Assembly (NCBI GenBank): GCA_021828225.1
Contig: JAKASH010000140.1
Span: 1-7,340, forward strand
Direction of reading: 5' to 3'
Length of the DNA: 7,340 bases
Source: Acidobacteriota bacterium
Lineage (GTDB): Bacteria > Acidobacteriota > Terriglobia > UBA7540
The translations under genes and the position numbers were made by a program. This document shows, one piece after another, positions 5,764-7,340 of this stretch. Below the pieces are notes generated by a model. The model did not search any database. It was not told the origin of the DNA and saw nothing but the letters and a program-made list of their open reading frames with translations. Every line of letters begins with the position of its first letter. Within the stretch, counting starts at the first letter, position 1.

Positions 5764-7044
5764 TCATTCCGTGACGGACACTCGATTCCCGGCTGGAACA
5801 GGAAGGGTAAAACCTGCGTGCGGGATGTAGGCGATTCGCGTACCCTCCGGCATCCTGGAGAGTTCACTCTCAATTGCGGTTTGCGGGTCGGGCGTGGGAT
5901 GCAGGTGGCAGCGCCGCACAAAGGATTCCGGCAACCCCGAAACCAGAAGGATGCGTATGCGCTCGCCCATCTGCAAGACCCAATAAGCCTTATGTCCACC
6001 CACTACAAATTTCGAGCGCAGTTCCTGTTCCATCTCTGACGAGCTCGAAAATCTTTCCACCCATTCCTCAAAAGCTGGATGGCCCGCGCCGTCCGGGCAC
6101 TCCGCAAAATAGACGAGGACTCCGCCCGGCCGCAACGCCCGCGCCGCATTCTCCATCCCCTTGTGCGCCTGTCTCAGGTCAATGTCAAAGGGAAAGCCTC
6201 CAGCGCTCGCCAGAACCATATCATAGGGCTGGTCGAATGGAACCTGATACATTCGATCCACCGTTTCGCATCCTACTCGATGAGCCTGCTCGAAATGGCC
6301 GGCGACGACCCGAACCAATTCGCCGGCAGGGCTTAACACGACGTTCAGCAGGAAGTCCGGGCCGAACATCCGGCAAGCTTCAAGCAAATCCTCATGGGCG
6401 GGATTGCCATCGAGCGTCCCGGCGCGGCACCGCGGGTCAAGAATGAGCCTGTGATTGAACGTCGTCGTCTCCGCGCCCGCCACGCCCGGAACCAGACCCT
6501 TGCGGCCTCCGCTGTAGCCCGCGATCAAATGATAGATAATCTCTCCCGTCAGGATAACCCGGTCGGCTTCGCGGACCCGCCGGTTGATCCAGACCTCGTT
6601 GCCCCGGCTGGTGCGTCCGATGTGGACCAGATTCTCCCGGTCGTAACAGTCGTGGTCGTAGAGAGCAATCCTGCGCGCGACTTCCTCACCGACAACATGG
6701 CGCTGCTCTTCGAGCGATTGCCGGCGGTGAATGCCCAGCGCAAAAACAATAAAGATATCACGGTCGGGGACACCTGCGGCATTCAACTCATCCATCAGGA
6801 CAGGAAGAAACATCTCGCTGTGGACCAAGCGTGTGATGTCATTGACCAGCACTGCCACCCGCTCACCGGGCTTGACCACTTTCGAGAGGGGCGGTGTGCC
6901 GATGGGATTGCGCAGGGCGGAGCGGACGGCAGCGGGGGGATCAGGCAGGGCCGGCTGCGGCTTCGTCGCCAGCCTTTCACACTCTACCCCTCTTGCCAGG
7001 CGAACCAACCTGACACCCCTGCCGTACCCAAATAAGAGTTCCAT
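5764..7044 (-). CDS. LarA-family nickel-pincer 2-hydroxyacid racemase/epimerase
   Basis: This 426-residue protein is a homologue of lactate racemase LarA (DUF2088 family). The family uses a nickel-pincer nucleotide cofactor to move a hydride on and off the alpha carbon of 2-hydroxyacids. All key residues are present and nearly at the positions recalled for Lactiplantibacillus plantarum LarA. They are Asp69 and Arg72 (VNDITR), His106 (LGIHRR), His172 (IIYHLIAG), Lys182 (SGGRKGLVPG; attaches the cofactor), His198 (TFNHRL; nickel ligand), and Gln292 and Lys295 (RQAHKG). Family members racemise lactate, malate and phenyllactate or epimerise gluconate at C2. With an aldonate dehydratase-like gene nearby, a sugar-acid epimerase is plausible but unproven. 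Cofactor makers LarB, LarC and LarE are not in the window. The N-terminus MELLFGYGRG fits the family start, yet no ribosome site precedes it; the promoter lies so close that the message may be leaderless. The GntR regulator is downstream on the same strand. Confidence 0.92.
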   Translation of the reverse strand: MELLFGYGRGVRLVRLARGVECERLATKPQPALPDPPAAVRSALRNPIGTPPLSKVVKPGERVAVLVNDITRLVHSEMFLPVLMDELNAAGVPDRDIFIVFALGIHRRQSLEEQRHVVGEEVARRIALYDHDCYDRENLVHIGRTSRGNEVWINRRVREADRVILTGEIIYHLIAGYSGGRKGLVPGVAGAETTTFNHRLILDPRCRAGTLDGNPAHEDLLEACRMFGPDFLLNVVLSPAGELVRVVAGHFEQAHRVGCETVDRMYQVPFDQPYDMVLASAGGFPFDIDLRQAHKGMENAARALRPGGVLVYFAECPDGAGHPAFEEWVERFSSSSEMEQELRSKFVVGGHKAYWVLQMGERIRILLVSGLPESFVRRCHLHPTPDPQTAIESELSRMPEGTRIAYIPHAGFTLPVPAGNRVSVTE

Positions 7045-7054
7045 CTGTTCGTAT

Positions 7055-7083
7055 AATATATCTCGTATCAGGCACGATCACAA
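7055..7083 (-). promoter_or_regulatory. Promoter of the larA-like gene, probably leaderless
   Basis: On the minus strand there is a -35 TTGTGA (7083-7078, 4 of 6 consensus), a 17-bp spacer, and a -10 TATATT (7060-7055, 5 of 6). Transcription would begin near 7048, only a few bases before the ATG at 7044. There is no Shine-Dalgarno sequence there, so the transcript would be leaderless or nearly so. A direct repeat of ATACGA (minus strand; 7068-7063 and 7054-7049, 14 bp apart) brackets the -10 and could be a regulator site. Confidence 0.55.
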
Positions 7084-7287
7084 CATTCGCTCAGACCTCT
7101 GGCCTGAAGGAGATAATGGGCTGATGGCGGCGGGCATTTTCTTGAGAACGCTGCCCTGAAGGCTGCAGGCCATAGGCGCACACCCAAGGCACAGTAATTT
7201 CAGGTCGTCCGGAGATCCGCAGGCTCGACAACATTCAACATCGAGCCCATCGGATTCTGCGGCCGTGGCCAGGGACGTTTTTTTCAA
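7078..7287 (-). CDS. Doubtful small Cys-rich ORF upstream of larA-like gene
   Basis: This 69-codon frame starts at TTG (7287) after a weak AAGG site and ends at 7078, overlapping the -35 hexamer of the larA-like promoter. It contains CRACG, then ten residues later CLGC, then another Cys, which resembles a small zinc ribbon. There is no recognised homologue, the start codon is poor, and the length is near what chance frames give in GC-rich DNA. It is listed because no other gene explains 7045-7293. Confidence 0.2.
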   Translation of the reverse strand: MKKTSLATAAESDGLDVECCRACGSPDDLKLLCLGCAPMACSLQGSVLKKMPAAISPLSPSGQRSERML

Positions 7288-7293
7288 CGCGCC

Positions 7294-7340
7294 TTACGCG
7301 CTTCGATAAAGCTTTGTCATGACGAACTCGCGATGGCCGA
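7294..7340 (-). CDS. Possible C-terminal tail of another minus-strand gene
   Basis: One minus-strand frame is open from the right edge to a TAA at 7296-7294 and encodes a short tail ending in FVMTKLYRSA. It could be the end of a gene lying upstream of the larA-like gene, but 15 codons are too few for recognition. Other frames here are also open for part of this stretch. Confidence 0.2.
   Translation of the reverse strand, partial: GHREFVMTKLYRSA

Noticed and set aside
5488..7159. Long open frames on the plus strand opposite the larA-like gene
   Set aside because: They lie antisense to a gene with all LarA catalytic motifs, have no recognisable domains, and reflect codon bias of the real strand.
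7261..7284. Possible plus-strand intrinsic terminator: GGCC-GT-GGCC followed by seven T's (7278-7284)
   Set aside because: The stem is 4 bp with a 2-nt loop and sits 8 bases before the T-run; no plus-strand gene ends here.
1..7340. CRISPR arrays, tRNA/rRNA genes, insertion sequences, phage or defence genes
   Set aside because: I found no regularly spaced repeats, tRNA-like cloverleaf, transposase motifs or terminal inverted repeats; all large frames are accounted for by metabolic and regulatory genes.

Overview
The window reads as a chromosomal carbohydrate-use locus from a fairly GC-rich, Gram-negative-type bacterium. The gene set (a GH3 glycosidase, Tat-exported sugar-processing enzymes including a Tat-tagged sulfatase, a FadR-type GntR regulator and a LarA-family protein), the AGGAGG-like ribosome sites and the TATAAT-like boxes fit Acidobacteriota best. 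Verrucomicrobiota or Planctomycetota cannot be excluded. This taxonomic guess is inference; there is no rRNA or other marker in the window.

Layout. The left part is on the + strand. It holds the C-terminal two thirds of a GH3 beta-glucosidase/beta-xylosidase (2-1588, N-terminus outside the window), then a 320-bp intergenic region with a TATAAT box, inverted repeats and palindromes. Next come a Tat-signal enolase-superfamily sugar-acid dehydratase of the galactonate-dehydratase (DgoD/GalD) type (1909-3171) and, 88 bp further, a Tat-signal sulfatase (3260-4807). The right part is on the - strand and converges on it. A LarA-family (nickel-pincer) 2-hydroxyacid racemase/epimerase (7044-5764) is followed 247 bp downstream by a GntR/FCD regulator (5516-4857) with its own extended -10 promoter. 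Only 49 bp separate the stop codons of the sulfatase and the regulator. The last ~300 bp hold the larA-like promoter, a doubtful small Cys-rich ORF, and perhaps the tail of another minus-strand gene.

How the genes could work together (inference): the sulfatase and GH3 enzyme would strip sulfate and sugar residues from an environmental glycan. The dehydratase-like enzyme would act on an aldonic acid to give a 2-keto-3-deoxy acid. The LarA homologue could interconvert C2 epimers of a hydroxyacid or sugar acid, and the GntR/FCD protein could sense an acid intermediate. The most notable points are a DgoD-like enzyme with a complete active site behind a Tat signal, a sulfatase whose N-terminal metal-binding Asp-Asp pair is replaced by Glu-Gly, a LarA homologue with every cofactor residue intact behind an apparently leaderless promoter, and ordered inverted and direct repeats in front of the dehydratase. 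No CRISPR array, tRNA, rRNA or insertion sequence is visible. I see no clearly novel multi-gene system; this is a plausible, somewhat unusual combination of known families.
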